Origin: Coriobacteriia bacterium
GTDB taxonomy: Bacteria > Actinomycetota > Coriobacteriia > Anaerosomatales > SLCP01
Length of the DNA: 64,000 nucleotides
Direction of reading: 5' to 3'
Assembly: GCA_007121015.1 (NCBI GenBank)
Contig: SKMN01000020.1
Coordinates: forward strand, 1 to 64,000
Positions 29,801-38,648 of this stretch are shown piece after piece (position 1 is the stretch's first letter; each line of letters opens with the position of its first letter). A model generated the notes under the pieces. That model had not been told where the DNA came from, made no database searches, and worked only from the letters and a program-made list of their open reading frames with translations. The translations under genes were made by a program, and so were the position numbers.

Positions 29801-30417
29801 TGCTCGATGTTGCTCGTACCGAAGTTCGCGATGACCTTACGGTACAGGTAGTTCTGATCGTTGTTCATGTGCGATGAGCCGAAGAACGCGACCGACTTGG
29901 AGTTGTTCTCCGTCGGAGCAAGAGATAGGTCGCCACGTGCGGTAAGCATCGCCGCGGCCGCCTCGTTCATCGCGGTCTGGAGATCCATCTTCGTCCACGC
30001 GCCGTTGCCGGTGCGCTTGTACCCTACACCGTTCGGGAACGCGGGATCGTAGTCGAACGTCGAATTCTCCGGATGGTTCGAGAATGCTCCGAGACGGCGA
30101 TCGTTGTTCACGAGCTGGAAGGTCCCGGCGCCCTTGGAGCACAGGCCGCCCGCGTTCCAGGGGGCCATGTGGTCGCCGTAGATATCCAACACGTTGCCAT
30201 CGGAGTCCACGTCGACGAGCTGACCACAGCTCGCCGAACAGTACGGACATGTGGTGTGGTAGGTCGCTTCAACCGTTGCGGCGTTGGCGGTCGACGGCTT
30301 GGCGGCGAAATCAATGCCCGCGGCGCCGACGGCAGCTGTGGCCGCTCCCGCTTTCAGGAAATCCCTACGCGAGAGTTGCAGCTTCCTCCCATCCATGTCC
30401 TTGTCAAGTTTACCCAT
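26878..30417 (-). CDS. Selenocysteine-containing formate dehydrogenase catalytic (alpha) subunit, Tat-exported
   Basis: RRDFLKAGAATAAVGAAG Tat motif; CPYCSASCG 4Fe-4S motif; [30 protein letters not shown]: in-frame UGA (29785-29787) at the FDH Sec position; reading frame continues 968 codons. Confidence 0.95.
29755..29787 (-). promoter_or_regulatory. SECIS element of the formate dehydrogenase gene
   Basis: UGA followed by 11-nt spacer, stem GGTGGCC/GGCCTCC with a T-T mismatch/bulge, apical loop GGTCT; same GGUCU loop as recalled for E. coli fdhF SECIS. Confidence 0.85.
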
Positions 30418-30556
30418 GCGTCTTCCCTCTCTGTTCGTCCGCGGTTCTCCTCGCGGAGACCATGCGAATCGTCATGCGGACGGTTCTCCGCCCGCACTAC
30501 ACGTTGTCGCGGTAGACCTCCTTCCCCGTGCGTCCTGGGGGTGAGAGTTGAGAACG

Positions 30557-30605
30557 AAAAAACCGGCCAGCAGTAGGGCGCATGGGCGCCGAACCGATAA
30601 CCGGT
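30557..30605 (-). terminator. Candidate intrinsic terminator/expression platform inside the FDH leader
   Basis: Minus strand GACCGGTTATCGGTTCGGCGCCCATGCGCCCTACTGCTGGCCGGTTTTTT: ACCGG/CCGGT stem enclosing GGCGC-CCAT-GCGCC hairpin, followed by T6; lies 140 nt upstream of the FDH start. Confidence 0.45.
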
Positions 30606-30685
30606 CTTCATCTCATCTCTGCTCCCTTACCCCGCGTACCGATGCCGACGGACCCCTTTGCCGGAGGATCCGCCTCACTACATCA

Positions 30686-30772
30686 GTCCCCTTTCCAAAC
30701 GGGAGGCCCCGCAGTTTCCTGTGGAACCCTATCGGCCCAACCACCATGACCATCCCGGTTGTAGGTGTGTGG
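30686..30772 (-). ncRNA. Candidate Moco/Tuco-type riboswitch aptamer in the FDH leader
   Basis: Minus strand AACCGGGATGGTCATGGTGGTTGGGCCGATAGGGTTCCACAGGAAACTGCGGGGCCTCCCGTTTGGAAAGGGGAC aligns with the leader upstream of tupA. Confidence 0.6.
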
Positions 30773-30836
30773 GGCTCGGGAACGATGATCCTGTTGTCAT
30801 CCCGATCCACGGCGTTCGCCCTGGATACAGGGGGCG

Positions 30837-30854
30837 TTGTAACAATTGTTACAA
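30837..30854. promoter_or_regulatory. Perfect 18-bp palindrome, CRP/FNR- or Rex-like operator candidate
   Basis: TTGTAACAATTGTTACAA just upstream of the FDH leader RNA. Confidence 0.55.
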
Positions 30855-30957
30855 ACGCCATGTACATAGACTACCACACCGCTGCCACGTGTCAATACGT
30901 ACCCGTAACCGCCCACGCTCATCCGCGTCTACGTGCGGCTCCGCAGTGGAAGGTCGC

Positions 30958-32490
30958 TTACCTGCCACCGCCCTCGCGTGTCTTGAGGAACTTCTCCGCG
31001 AACAGGCGCGCATCGTAGACATCGATACCGAGCGCGCGTCCGGCGACCGCGAGTCCCCGGTCCTGCGTGCAGAGGGTCTTGGCACGCTTGGCCACGACCA
31101 GCAGGACTGCCGTACGGTGTTCGACACCGATCCGGTCCATGAGGTCCCTCGCGTCGGACTCGGAGTGCGCCTCGGGTGTAAGGAGCTCGTCGAGGGACAC
31201 GCCACCGAGCTCCCGGCCTTCGTAGCGCGAATACTCGTCGGCGGGCACGATCCACTTCCACCGCTTCTTCCCGGCCATCGCGACGATGAGGTCGGCAGCG
31301 GCCATCTCCTCGAGGAAGTCCTCGGTGACCGCGAAGCGGCGCCTACGCAAGAGCAAGAGTAACGGCAGCAGAAGGAGAGGTGCCAGACAGAGGGCCCATT
31401 GCGTCGGGGTCTCGGGAACGGGCGGGACCACAGGGATCGGCTCCGGCCAACCCCACACCTGGACCTGGTGGTTGACGCGGTCAGTGAGGAAGATGCGTGT
31501 ACGCTGATCGAGCGCGAGATCGTTGGTGTATCGGAACTGCCCGGGACCTACCCCTGGCCCACCGAAGCCAGCGATCCGCTCTCCGGTCGCACGGTAGACG
31601 TCGGCCTGGTGAGCCAGTGCGTCAGCCACGTAGAGACGTGCCTCCTCGTCCATGTCGATCCCGCGCGGCGTACCGGAGGTCCGGATGAAGTACTCGAACT
31701 GCCCCTCCTGGGTGAAGACCTGGATACGCCGGTTGTTGCTGTCCGAGACGTAGACCACCCCGTCACGCACGTGGATGCCGTTGGGGAAATCGAACAGGCC
31801 CGGAGAGTCCGTGACCTGCTCCACGCGCCCGAAGCGCCCGAAACGCCGGATCTCGTTGCCCTGGGGATCGAAAGCGATGACCTGGTGGAGGTCGGTCCGG
31901 CCCACATCGGTGACCCACAAGTTCCCGTCCTCGTCGAAAGCCATCGCGAGCGGGCCCCACACCGCCGCCTCCTCGGGATCGGCGGGAACGATCTTGCGCA
32001 GGTAGTCCCCATCGGCCGTGAATACGTAGACCGCGCGGTGGCGCCGGTCGGAGACGTGCACTTCGCCAAGCGTGTTGACCTGCACGTATACCGGCGTGCC
32101 GAGCTCGGTGCGCTCTCCGTCGCTTATCGCGGAGATGCTGAACTGGTAGTCGCCGTCGACGTTGTATACGCGCACGACGTTGGCGACCCCGTCGGTGACG
32201 TAGACGAGGTCATCGGCGGACACGCTGACACCCCACGGCTCCGCGAGCGCGTCGGGACTCCCCTGCGGTCCGCTTATCGAGTAGAGGTACTGCGGCGGTG
32301 CGACGACGTCCTCGGCGGTGCGCACGATCCCCGGCACGGGAAGGCGCCGGTGGACGTTGTAGTAGTACACCGAGTAGAGCGCGGCCGCCAGCAGCGCGAG
32401 CAAGACGAGCAGCGCGACGATCTTCTTCCACGGCGTACCGGAGTCGGCCTTGCCGAACGGTTCGCGTTCCCGCTGTACATCGTGTGCCAT
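30958..32490 (-). CDS. NHL-repeat beta-propeller membrane protein with PIN-like C-terminal domain (paralog of 20806..22392)
   Basis: N-terminal TM, NHL repeats (LFDFPNGIHVRDGVVYVSDSNNRRIQVF), second TM WALCLAPLLLLPLLLLL, tail SESDARDLMDRIGVEHRTAVLLVVAKRAKTLCTQDRGLAVAGRALGIDVYD. Confidence 0.78.
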   Translation of the reverse strand: MAHDVQREREPFGKADSGTPWKKIVALLVLLALLAAALYSVYYYNVHRRLPVPGIVRTAEDVVAPPQYLYSISGPQGSPDALAEPWGVSVSADDLVYVTDGVANVVRVYNVDGDYQFSISAISDGERTELGTPVYVQVNTLGEVHVSDRRHRAVYVFTADGDYLRKIVPADPEEAAVWGPLAMAFDEDGNLWVTDVGRTDLHQVIAFDPQGNEIRRFGRFGRVEQVTDSPGLFDFPNGIHVRDGVVYVSDSNNRRIQVFTQEGQFEYFIRTSGTPRGIDMDEEARLYVADALAHQADVYRATGERIAGFGGPGVGPGQFRYTNDLALDQRTRIFLTDRVNHQVQVWGWPEPIPVVPPVPETPTQWALCLAPLLLLPLLLLLRRRRFAVTEDFLEEMAAADLIVAMAGKKRWKWIVPADEYSRYEGRELGGVSLDELLTPEAHSESDARDLMDRIGVEHRTAVLLVVAKRAKTLCTQDRGLAVAGRALGIDVYDARLFAEKFLKTREGGGR

Positions 32491-32502
32491 GGGGGCTCCT
32501 CG

Positions 32503-33510
32503 CTAGTCCTGCTGTCCGAGTCGTTCGACCGCGGATGCGGCATCGGCATCGCCCGGTGCTATGTCCAACACGGCTTGCCACGCATCCATCGCGTCCCGGG
32601 TCTCCCCGACACGCTCGTACAGGATCGCGACGAGCTTGGCCGCCTCGAGGTCGGCGGGCTCGAGCGCATGCGCGATGCGCGCCTCGTAGAGTGCCGCCGA
32701 CGGCTCGCCGTCGGCGAGGCGCCGGGCCTCCGAGATGCGATCCTCGAACGGACCGAGCTTCGCGAGCTCATCGTGGGGCTCGCGCCGGTTGGGCGGAGCG
32801 TTCTCTGCCGAAGTACGGAAATGCTCCGCCGCCGCGGCGACGTCACCGTCAGCGAGCATGAGGAGACCGTAGTCGTAATTCGCCTCCGGCATCCCCGGGT
32901 CGAACATGAGCGCGTTCTCGAGGAACGTACGCTGGTTGCCCTCCGAGCCGATCTCGCGATAGGCCACCGAGAGTGCGTAGTGGGTATCGGATGCCGAGCG
33001 CCTGATGCGCAGCGCCTCGTGCAGGTACTGCGCGGCCTCCTCGTAGCGACGCTGCTCGAGGAGGGTCATGCCCATCTGGTGGAACGCAACAGCGAGACGC
33101 TGGTCGAGACCGGAGAACTGTCCGCCGGAAAGAGCCTCGATCGCCTCGTGCCAGTAGTCCTCGGCCACCTGCCACTCGCCCTGGAACATCGCAATCAGCC
33201 CGAGTCCGCTCAGTGCGTCGGGGTTGTTCTCGTCGAGTTCGAGCACCACATTGTACTGCTCGATGGCTTCCCGGGGCTGACCCGCGGCTGCATAGGCCTC
33301 GGCGAGCGCGAGTCGTAGTCCGATGTCGTCGGGGTTCTGCTCGATGGCGACGATGAGGTTGTCGATCGCGCGCGAGGCGGGTGCCCCGCGACGTTCCTGG
33401 GACTGCACCGACACGACGCTGTACGCCAGATAGCCGATGGTGAGCACCAGGATGAGCGCGACCCCTTTAAGGGCCACATCGAGCCATCGTACGTCTTGCA
33501 GGAAGTTCAC
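32503..33510 (-). CDS. Membrane-anchored TPR-repeat protein
   Basis: N-terminal TM then TPR units (AIEQYNVVLELDENNPDALSGLGLIAMFQGEW etc.); GTG start. Confidence 0.85.
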   Translation of the reverse strand: MNFLQDVRWLDVALKGVALILVLTIGYLAYSVVSVQSQERRGAPASRAIDNLIVAIEQNPDDIGLRLALAEAYAAAGQPREAIEQYNVVLELDENNPDALSGLGLIAMFQGEWQVAEDYWHEAIEALSGGQFSGLDQRLAVAFHQMGMTLLEQRRYEEAAQYLHEALRIRRSASDTHYALSVAYREIGSEGNQRTFLENALMFDPGMPEANYDYGLLMLADGDVAAAAEHFRTSAENAPPNRREPHDELAKLGPFEDRISEARRLADGEPSAALYEARIAHALEPADLEAAKLVAILYERVGETRDAMDAWQAVLDIAPGDADAASAVERLGQQD

Positions 33511-33554
33511 GCGCCTCTCACCTCGATACGGTGTCCGCCTCACGCACAGGCGGG

Positions 33555-35150
33555 TCAGATGTTCAGGTCATCGTGGCACCTGCGGCAGAGCTGGGAGCCC
33601 GGCCACGGTGCGATCAGGACGTTGCGGAAGTCGAGATTGCCGTGACAGTCATAACAGATACGCAAGTCGTGTGCCTGAGTTTCGAACGCATGCTGTCCGA
33701 CACCGCGTACACGCGCCACCGTAAGCCCGATGTGGCAGTCGTCGCAGCGGTACGGTCTACCGACGCGTTCCTCGACGTCGAAGTGTACCGCGTGCTCGAC
33801 GAGTCCCATCACCTGGATGTCTGTCGCTGGCTCGGTCGCCATCTCGGGATGGCAGCCGACGCAGTTCTCGGCGAGCAGTTCGACGTCACGCACCGCGTCG
33901 TGGTGGCACTCCTGACACGTGGTGCGATCCTGGTGGCACACCTTGCAGTCATCACGCGAATACCCGTTCGACGTGTGGGTGGCCAGCCACACCGTGGGAT
34001 GCGGCATCGGGGTCTCGTGGCAGCGGGCACACGACTCATCGGTATGACAAATCGAGCACCCTCCCTGTCCGCCGAGGAACAAGCCGCCGTGTTCGGCCAT
34101 CCACTCCACGCGGCGGTGATCGTCTGGGATCACCTCGGGGCTCATCGTGCCATCGGGAAGCTCCCTCTCGCCGCGGTGGCACTCGGCGCAGAAGTCCGAG
34201 GCGTGGCACATTACGCACTCGACGAGGTTCTCCTCGGCGGGTTCACGATGGTCGCGCTCGATGAACACGACCGTGTGGTCGGCCGGCACGAGCTCGAAGT
34301 CAGCGGGGTGGCACGCCAGGCACTCCTCGGTGGCGACCTCACCCCTGTCGGCGTGCTCGAGGCTATGGCACCGGTAACACGAGAGCATGTCCGTGCGCTC
34401 GATGTGATCCGGCCGGTGAGGGAACGTCTCGTGGCAGGTGGCGCACCGGTAGTCGCGTGCGATGTGGACATCGTGCGTGAAGATGACGCCGTTCCACTCG
34501 CCCCGTTCGATGTCGGGATGGCAGAAGACGCACTGGCCCATCGTCACGGGGCCCTCGGTGTCGATCACGACCGACGGCCGAGACTCGACCACCGGGATAG
34601 TACGCAGGAAGATCGGTGGCACGCGGGGCGTCTCGATCTCCTGCTCGCGGTGGCACGTATCGCAGTCGGCACGGGCGTCGTGACACATGATGCACTCGTT
34701 GGAGCCGGCTCGCTCGACTGCGTCGGCGTGTGGGGTCTCCACCCAGTCGTCCGTGTGAGTGGCCGGACGCAGTTCGAACACCTCGGTGTGGCAGTGATCG
34801 CACGAATCGGCGGCGATGACGCCTCCAGCACCGTGCACGAGGCCATGACATGCGAAACACGTCACCATCGGCGGGCTGTGCGTCTGACCGGCCTCGTGAG
34901 CCGTGCGGATATGGCACGCGGTGCAATCGACCATGATGTGCGTGCCGTGGTTGAACACGAGGCCCGGGTCGCGTGACTCGGCTATGCGAGCATGACACGC
35001 CGAGCACGTGGTAGCGCTGACCGGGGCCGTGAGGTCGATCTCGGTCGGCACCATGGTGCCGACCCCCTGATTGGAGCCGGTCATGGCGAAGACGGTCGCC
35101 ATGATCACGACCGCCACTGCCACGTACACGTATCGACGGCTCAGGTCCAT
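33555..35150 (-). CDS. Multiheme cytochrome c, 20 CxxCH motifs
   Basis: 531 aa, N-terminal TM/signal; 20 CxxCH counted manually. Confidence 0.94.
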   Translation of the reverse strand: MDLSRRYVYVAVAVVIMATVFAMTGSNQGVGTMVPTEIDLTAPVSATTCSACHARIAESRDPGLVFNHGTHIMVDCTACHIRTAHEAGQTHSPPMVTCFACHGLVHGAGGVIAADSCDHCHTEVFELRPATHTDDWVETPHADAVERAGSNECIMCHDARADCDTCHREQEIETPRVPPIFLRTIPVVESRPSVVIDTEGPVTMGQCVFCHPDIERGEWNGVIFTHDVHIARDYRCATCHETFPHRPDHIERTDMLSCYRCHSLEHADRGEVATEECLACHPADFELVPADHTVVFIERDHREPAEENLVECVMCHASDFCAECHRGERELPDGTMSPEVIPDDHRRVEWMAEHGGLFLGGQGGCSICHTDESCARCHETPMPHPTVWLATHTSNGYSRDDCKVCHQDRTTCQECHHDAVRDVELLAENCVGCHPEMATEPATDIQVMGLVEHAVHFDVEERVGRPYRCDDCHIGLTVARVRGVGQHAFETQAHDLRICYDCHGNLDFRNVLIAPWPGSQLCRRCHDDLNI

Positions 35151-35159
35151 GCGTCCAGA

Positions 35160-36398
35160 CTACCCCCGACCACGCATCGAGCGCCACCATCGCAAGACCG
35201 GATTGCCGTCCCGCGCGGCGCTCCGTCCGTGGATCAAGTCGGCTGACTGCTCGATGAACGACTCGTCAGAGCCGGGATGACAGTCGCCGCAGACGGCGAT
35301 CGCATTGGTGACGTACATCATCGAATCGGGATCCGCGACCTCGCGGACCTCATGCGACCCGTGGCAGTCCCAGCATGCCGGAGCGTCGGGCGCACCACGC
35401 TTGTAAGCTCTGCCATGGTAGTAATCGTCGTACGTGTCCCACTCCACGCGGTGGCACTCGGCACACATCTCCTCGGAAGCGAAGTGGAGGTCGCGCCGCG
35501 CACGATCCGTGTCGAGACGCGAGATGTCGTGACCCCCGTGACACGAGGAGCACGTGGCCGAGGTGTAGTCGCCCTCGGCGATGAGTCTGCCGTGCAACGA
35601 CTCGTCGTACTCGGCGACGATGTCGGCGTGGTCCTCGAGGTGACACGCGGCACACGCGAACCCGACGTTGATGCGCCACAGCGGGGTCGCAGGCTGCGTG
35701 TCGGTGTAGTTGAAGTCGACGTGACACTCACCACAGGTGTTGTCCCGGTGTGCCGAGTGCTCGATGCCGGTCACGTAGAGGGACTCGGTCCCGTTGCGGG
35801 ACGCCTTGGCGAGATCCGGGTTGCCGTGACACGAGAGGCACCCGTTGCCCACGTCGAAGGTGAACGACATCGAGCGCCACTGGACTCCGAGTTCGTCGTG
35901 GCACACGTCACACTGCGCGTGCGTGTGACACATCGCGCACTCGGTGCGCAGGCGCTCCTCGGCAGGCTCGACGTGCGGCGTCTCGGCCCAGTCGGGCGTG
36001 TGCGATTCGGGACGCAGCCCGGTGCGGTCGGCGTGACACTTCTCGCATGCCTCGCCGGCGATGAGCCCCATCGGACCGTGGCGCAGACCGTGGCAGGCCC
36101 AGCATTCGAGCATGTCGGGCGTCTCGGTGCCGGCAGGGGTGTGCGGGAAGCGGACGTGGCAACTCGAGCATGCCGCCCACATGTGCGTGGCGTGACGGAA
36201 GTCGACGATATCGCTGTCCACCTCGGCGATGCGTCCGTGACACACCTTGCACGTACTCGCGAAGACGGGAGCGCCCGCCTGTATCGCGTTTTCCTCGGCA
36301 CCGACGGAAGACGGACTCGTGAGCACCAGCACCAGGACGCCTGTGAGCGCCGCGGCGAAGGCGAGGATGCCGGTCCACGCCCCGAACCTGTAGGTCAT
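35160..36398 (-). CDS. Multiheme cytochrome c, 13 CxxCH motifs
   Basis: 412 aa; 13 CxxCH counted, includes CWDCHGSHEV. Confidence 0.94.
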   Translation of the reverse strand: MTYRFGAWTGILAFAAALTGVLVLVLTSPSSVGAEENAIQAGAPVFASTCKVCHGRIAEVDSDIVDFRHATHMWAACSSCHVRFPHTPAGTETPDMLECWACHGLRHGPMGLIAGEACEKCHADRTGLRPESHTPDWAETPHVEPAEERLRTECAMCHTHAQCDVCHDELGVQWRSMSFTFDVGNGCLSCHGNPDLAKASRNGTESLYVTGIEHSAHRDNTCGECHVDFNYTDTQPATPLWRINVGFACAACHLEDHADIVAEYDESLHGRLIAEGDYTSATCSSCHGGHDISRLDTDRARRDLHFASEEMCAECHRVEWDTYDDYYHGRAYKRGAPDAPACWDCHGSHEVREVADPDSMMYVTNAIAVCGDCHPGSDESFIEQSADLIHGRSAARDGNPVLRWWRSMRGRG

Positions 36399-36459
36399 CG
36401 TCCCCTACCCTTCCACACCGTGTCAGATGCGAGACTCGACGGATGCGGTCTCGCGCGAT

Positions 36460-37344
36460 CTACCTGCCGAACACGCCCGTGACCGCCGAGCTTACCCGCT
36501 GGATGAGCGAGTAGAGCGGGTTCGCCTGCAGCACGTCACGCTGCCCATGGATGAGCTCCGCGTACTGGAGGTAGCCCTCGTTCACGTCGCCGAGGTGACA
36601 TGCGCCACACGTTGCGGCGAGGTTGTCCGGGTGCACCATCGAGCGGCGGTCCGACGAGGGATAGACGTCGTGGTAGCCGTGACAGTCCCAGCACGCTGGC
36701 GCGTCGGGCGCTCCACGATGATACGCACGTCCATGGTAGTAGTCGTAGTAGCTGTCCCAGTAGTCCTCGTGGCACCGACCGCACACCGTCCAGCCGTCCG
36801 CATGCATGGCCCGCTGACCCTCGGGGTCGTCGGTGATGGTCACGATGTCGTGACCGCCGTGACAGTCGCCGCACAGCGGCACGTCGATGGCGTCCGGTTC
36901 CGCAACGCGATCGCCGTTGTCGATATCGCCACGGTGCACACCGGCACCGTACGCACGGTTCTGATCCTGGTGACAGTTCTTGCACGCTGAGCGAGCGACG
37001 TTCTCCCAGTCCTCCGACTCACGCGTGTGCGGCGCCGTGAACGCGAAGTCGATGTGACAACCCGCGCACTGGACACCTGCGTGCGGACCGGCATCGAGTT
37101 CCTCGGCGTCGACGTAGTAACTCACGATGCGATCCTCGCGCAGCCTGATGAGGTTCTCGTCGCCGTGACACACGAGACAGCCGGCCTTCGCCGCGGTGGG
37201 AAGCGTGAAGTCGACATCGTAGCCGTTCACGTCAGCGACATGCGTGCGCGGGTCGTCGATCTGCGCGAACGCTGCTGGCACGAACGCGAGTGCGATGACG
37301 CACGCGAGCATCAAGGGCAACCGTGTCTGCTGTAGCATGCTCAT
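36460..37344 (-). CDS. Multiheme cytochrome c, 7 CxxCH motifs
   Basis: 294 aa; CLVCH, CAGCH, CKNCH, CGDCH, CGRCH, CWDCH, CGACH. Confidence 0.94.
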   Translation of the reverse strand: MSMLQQTRLPLMLACVIALAFVPAAFAQIDDPRTHVADVNGYDVDFTLPTAAKAGCLVCHGDENLIRLREDRIVSYYVDAEELDAGPHAGVQCAGCHIDFAFTAPHTRESEDWENVARSACKNCHQDQNRAYGAGVHRGDIDNGDRVAEPDAIDVPLCGDCHGGHDIVTITDDPEGQRAMHADGWTVCGRCHEDYWDSYYDYYHGRAYHRGAPDAPACWDCHGYHDVYPSSDRRSMVHPDNLAATCGACHLGDVNEGYLQYAELIHGQRDVLQANPLYSLIQRVSSAVTGVFGR

Positions 37345-38204
37345 TCAGCCTTGCTTGCCGACGGGTTCAGGGCGGGCGCTCCATGCGGCTCGGTGTCGTG
37401 CCCGTGAGCATCGTCGTGTGCGCCGTGACTATCGTGGTCGCTCGGCAAGCCGAAGAAGCTCTGGAACGCCGGGAAGTCCTCGGTCATCGAGAGGTACGCG
37501 TGGATCGTCGTCAGGATGATGAAGAGCCACGTGATGACGTAGTGCGCCGTACGCGCGTACCAGCCGGCGAGATCGGTCGAGCCAACGAGGGCCCCGAGCC
37601 ACCAACCCAACAGCAGGTCGCGCGGACTGTAGCCGAAGATGAACTGATCGGCGACGAGAGCGAACCCGGTGTAGGCCTGCAAGATCAGAAGCGGCACGAA
37701 CAGCGTGTACGTGCCTTTCTGCATGACGTTGTACTTGCCGAGGTGCGGCTTGGAGTTCTTCACGAAGGTGTAGTAGAGGATGACCTTGGGCGCGGTCACG
37801 ATGTCTTCCTTGGTGATCGCGAACTCCTTGTAGTCGCGCTGCTTGGCGTAGAACGCGTACCACAGGCGCCAGATAAGGTTGATCGTGACGATGATCATGA
37901 ACACGTAGTGGACCCAGCGCATCGCCGTGCGGCCCCCGTCGAAGAACGGGAACCGGATGTAGAGACCCGAGAACGCGAGAGCGAACATCGAGAATACGTG
38001 CTGGAAGTGGAGGAACTTAGGGAGGAACGGCACGGGTGGACCCTCGTGATGAGGCCACTGCTTGTGCACGAAGCGCTTCTTGATCCGTCCGGTGAGGACG
38101 TTACCGATGAAGTGACCGACCAGCGCCACGACCAAGACCACGTACAGGATCGTGAACCCTACATCGAGCCACACGTTCAGTTCGGTCAGCGTAATCTCCG
38201 CCAC
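37341..38204 (-). CDS. Cytochrome b (di-heme, FdnI/HyaC/b561-like) membrane subunit with His-rich C-terminus
   Basis: FLHFQHVFSMFALAFSGLYIRFP..RWVHYVFMIIV..., ..ARTAHYVITWLFIILTTIHAYLSM; overlaps the 7-heme gene start. Confidence 0.85.
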   Translation of the reverse strand: MAEITLTELNVWLDVGFTILYVVLVVALVGHFIGNVLTGRIKKRFVHKQWPHHEGPPVPFLPKFLHFQHVFSMFALAFSGLYIRFPFFDGGRTAMRWVHYVFMIIVTINLIWRLWYAFYAKQRDYKEFAITKEDIVTAPKVILYYTFVKNSKPHLGKYNVMQKGTYTLFVPLLILQAYTGFALVADQFIFGYSPRDLLLGWWLGALVGSTDLAGWYARTAHYVITWLFIILTTIHAYLSMTEDFPAFQSFFGLPSDHDSHGAHDDAHGHDTEPHGAPALNPSASKAE

Positions 38205-38335
38205 CCCCTACTCCCTGCCACGCTGAGCGCGCGACGGGTATCGCACGCTCCGCTCGGACAAAACCCCGCCTCCCACCGCGAGACCACGCCGATGCGGCAG
38301 CACGGACGAAAGCCGGACGCCCGTGAGGGGAGTTC

Positions 38336-38349
38336 GTAACAACAGTTAC
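38336..38349. promoter_or_regulatory. GTAAC-N4-GTTAC inverted repeat upstream of the cytochrome b/multiheme operon
   Basis: GTAACAACAGTTAC; same half-sites as the 30837..30854 palindrome. Confidence 0.5.
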
Positions 38350-38402
38350 ATTTCACCATAGCACTCTGGCGAGGGCAAGCGTCGGGTGAAACCGCGGTCG
38401 GC

Positions 38403-38648
38403 TCACACGTCGGTCATCGTCGTGCGGGCCTTTGGGGCGATGTCGGCGTTGGCGAGCGCCCCCTCGGCGCGCACGGCGTCTGCCGGAGCCAACCTCAATG
38501 CGATGCCGCAGAGCTGTCCGAGGCCTTTGGGCGCGGGTATCGGCGTCACCGGCACCCCGATATCGAGCAGAAGGCGCTCGGCCGCGAGTGCGGCGTGCGT
38601 GGTCGCAAAACCCAGCACCACGAACGACTCCGGCGTGCGCCGGCTCAC
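38403..38648 (-). CDS. DUF3343-family small protein
   Basis: ESFVVLGFATTHAALAAERLLLDIGVPVTPIPAPKGLGQLCGIALRL; GTG start overlapping the preceding stop. Confidence 0.75.
   Translation of the reverse strand: MSRRTPESFVVLGFATTHAALAAERLLLDIGVPVTPIPAPKGLGQLCGIALRLAPADAVRAEGALANADIAPKARTTMTDV

Noticed and set aside
27595-29877. 760-aa plus-strand ORF
   Set aside because: Antisense to the formate dehydrogenase gene; a high-GC mirror ORF lacking recognisable domains.
31399-33318. 639-aa plus-strand ORF
   Set aside because: Antisense shadow of the NHL-PIN and TPR genes, which have clear domain motifs.
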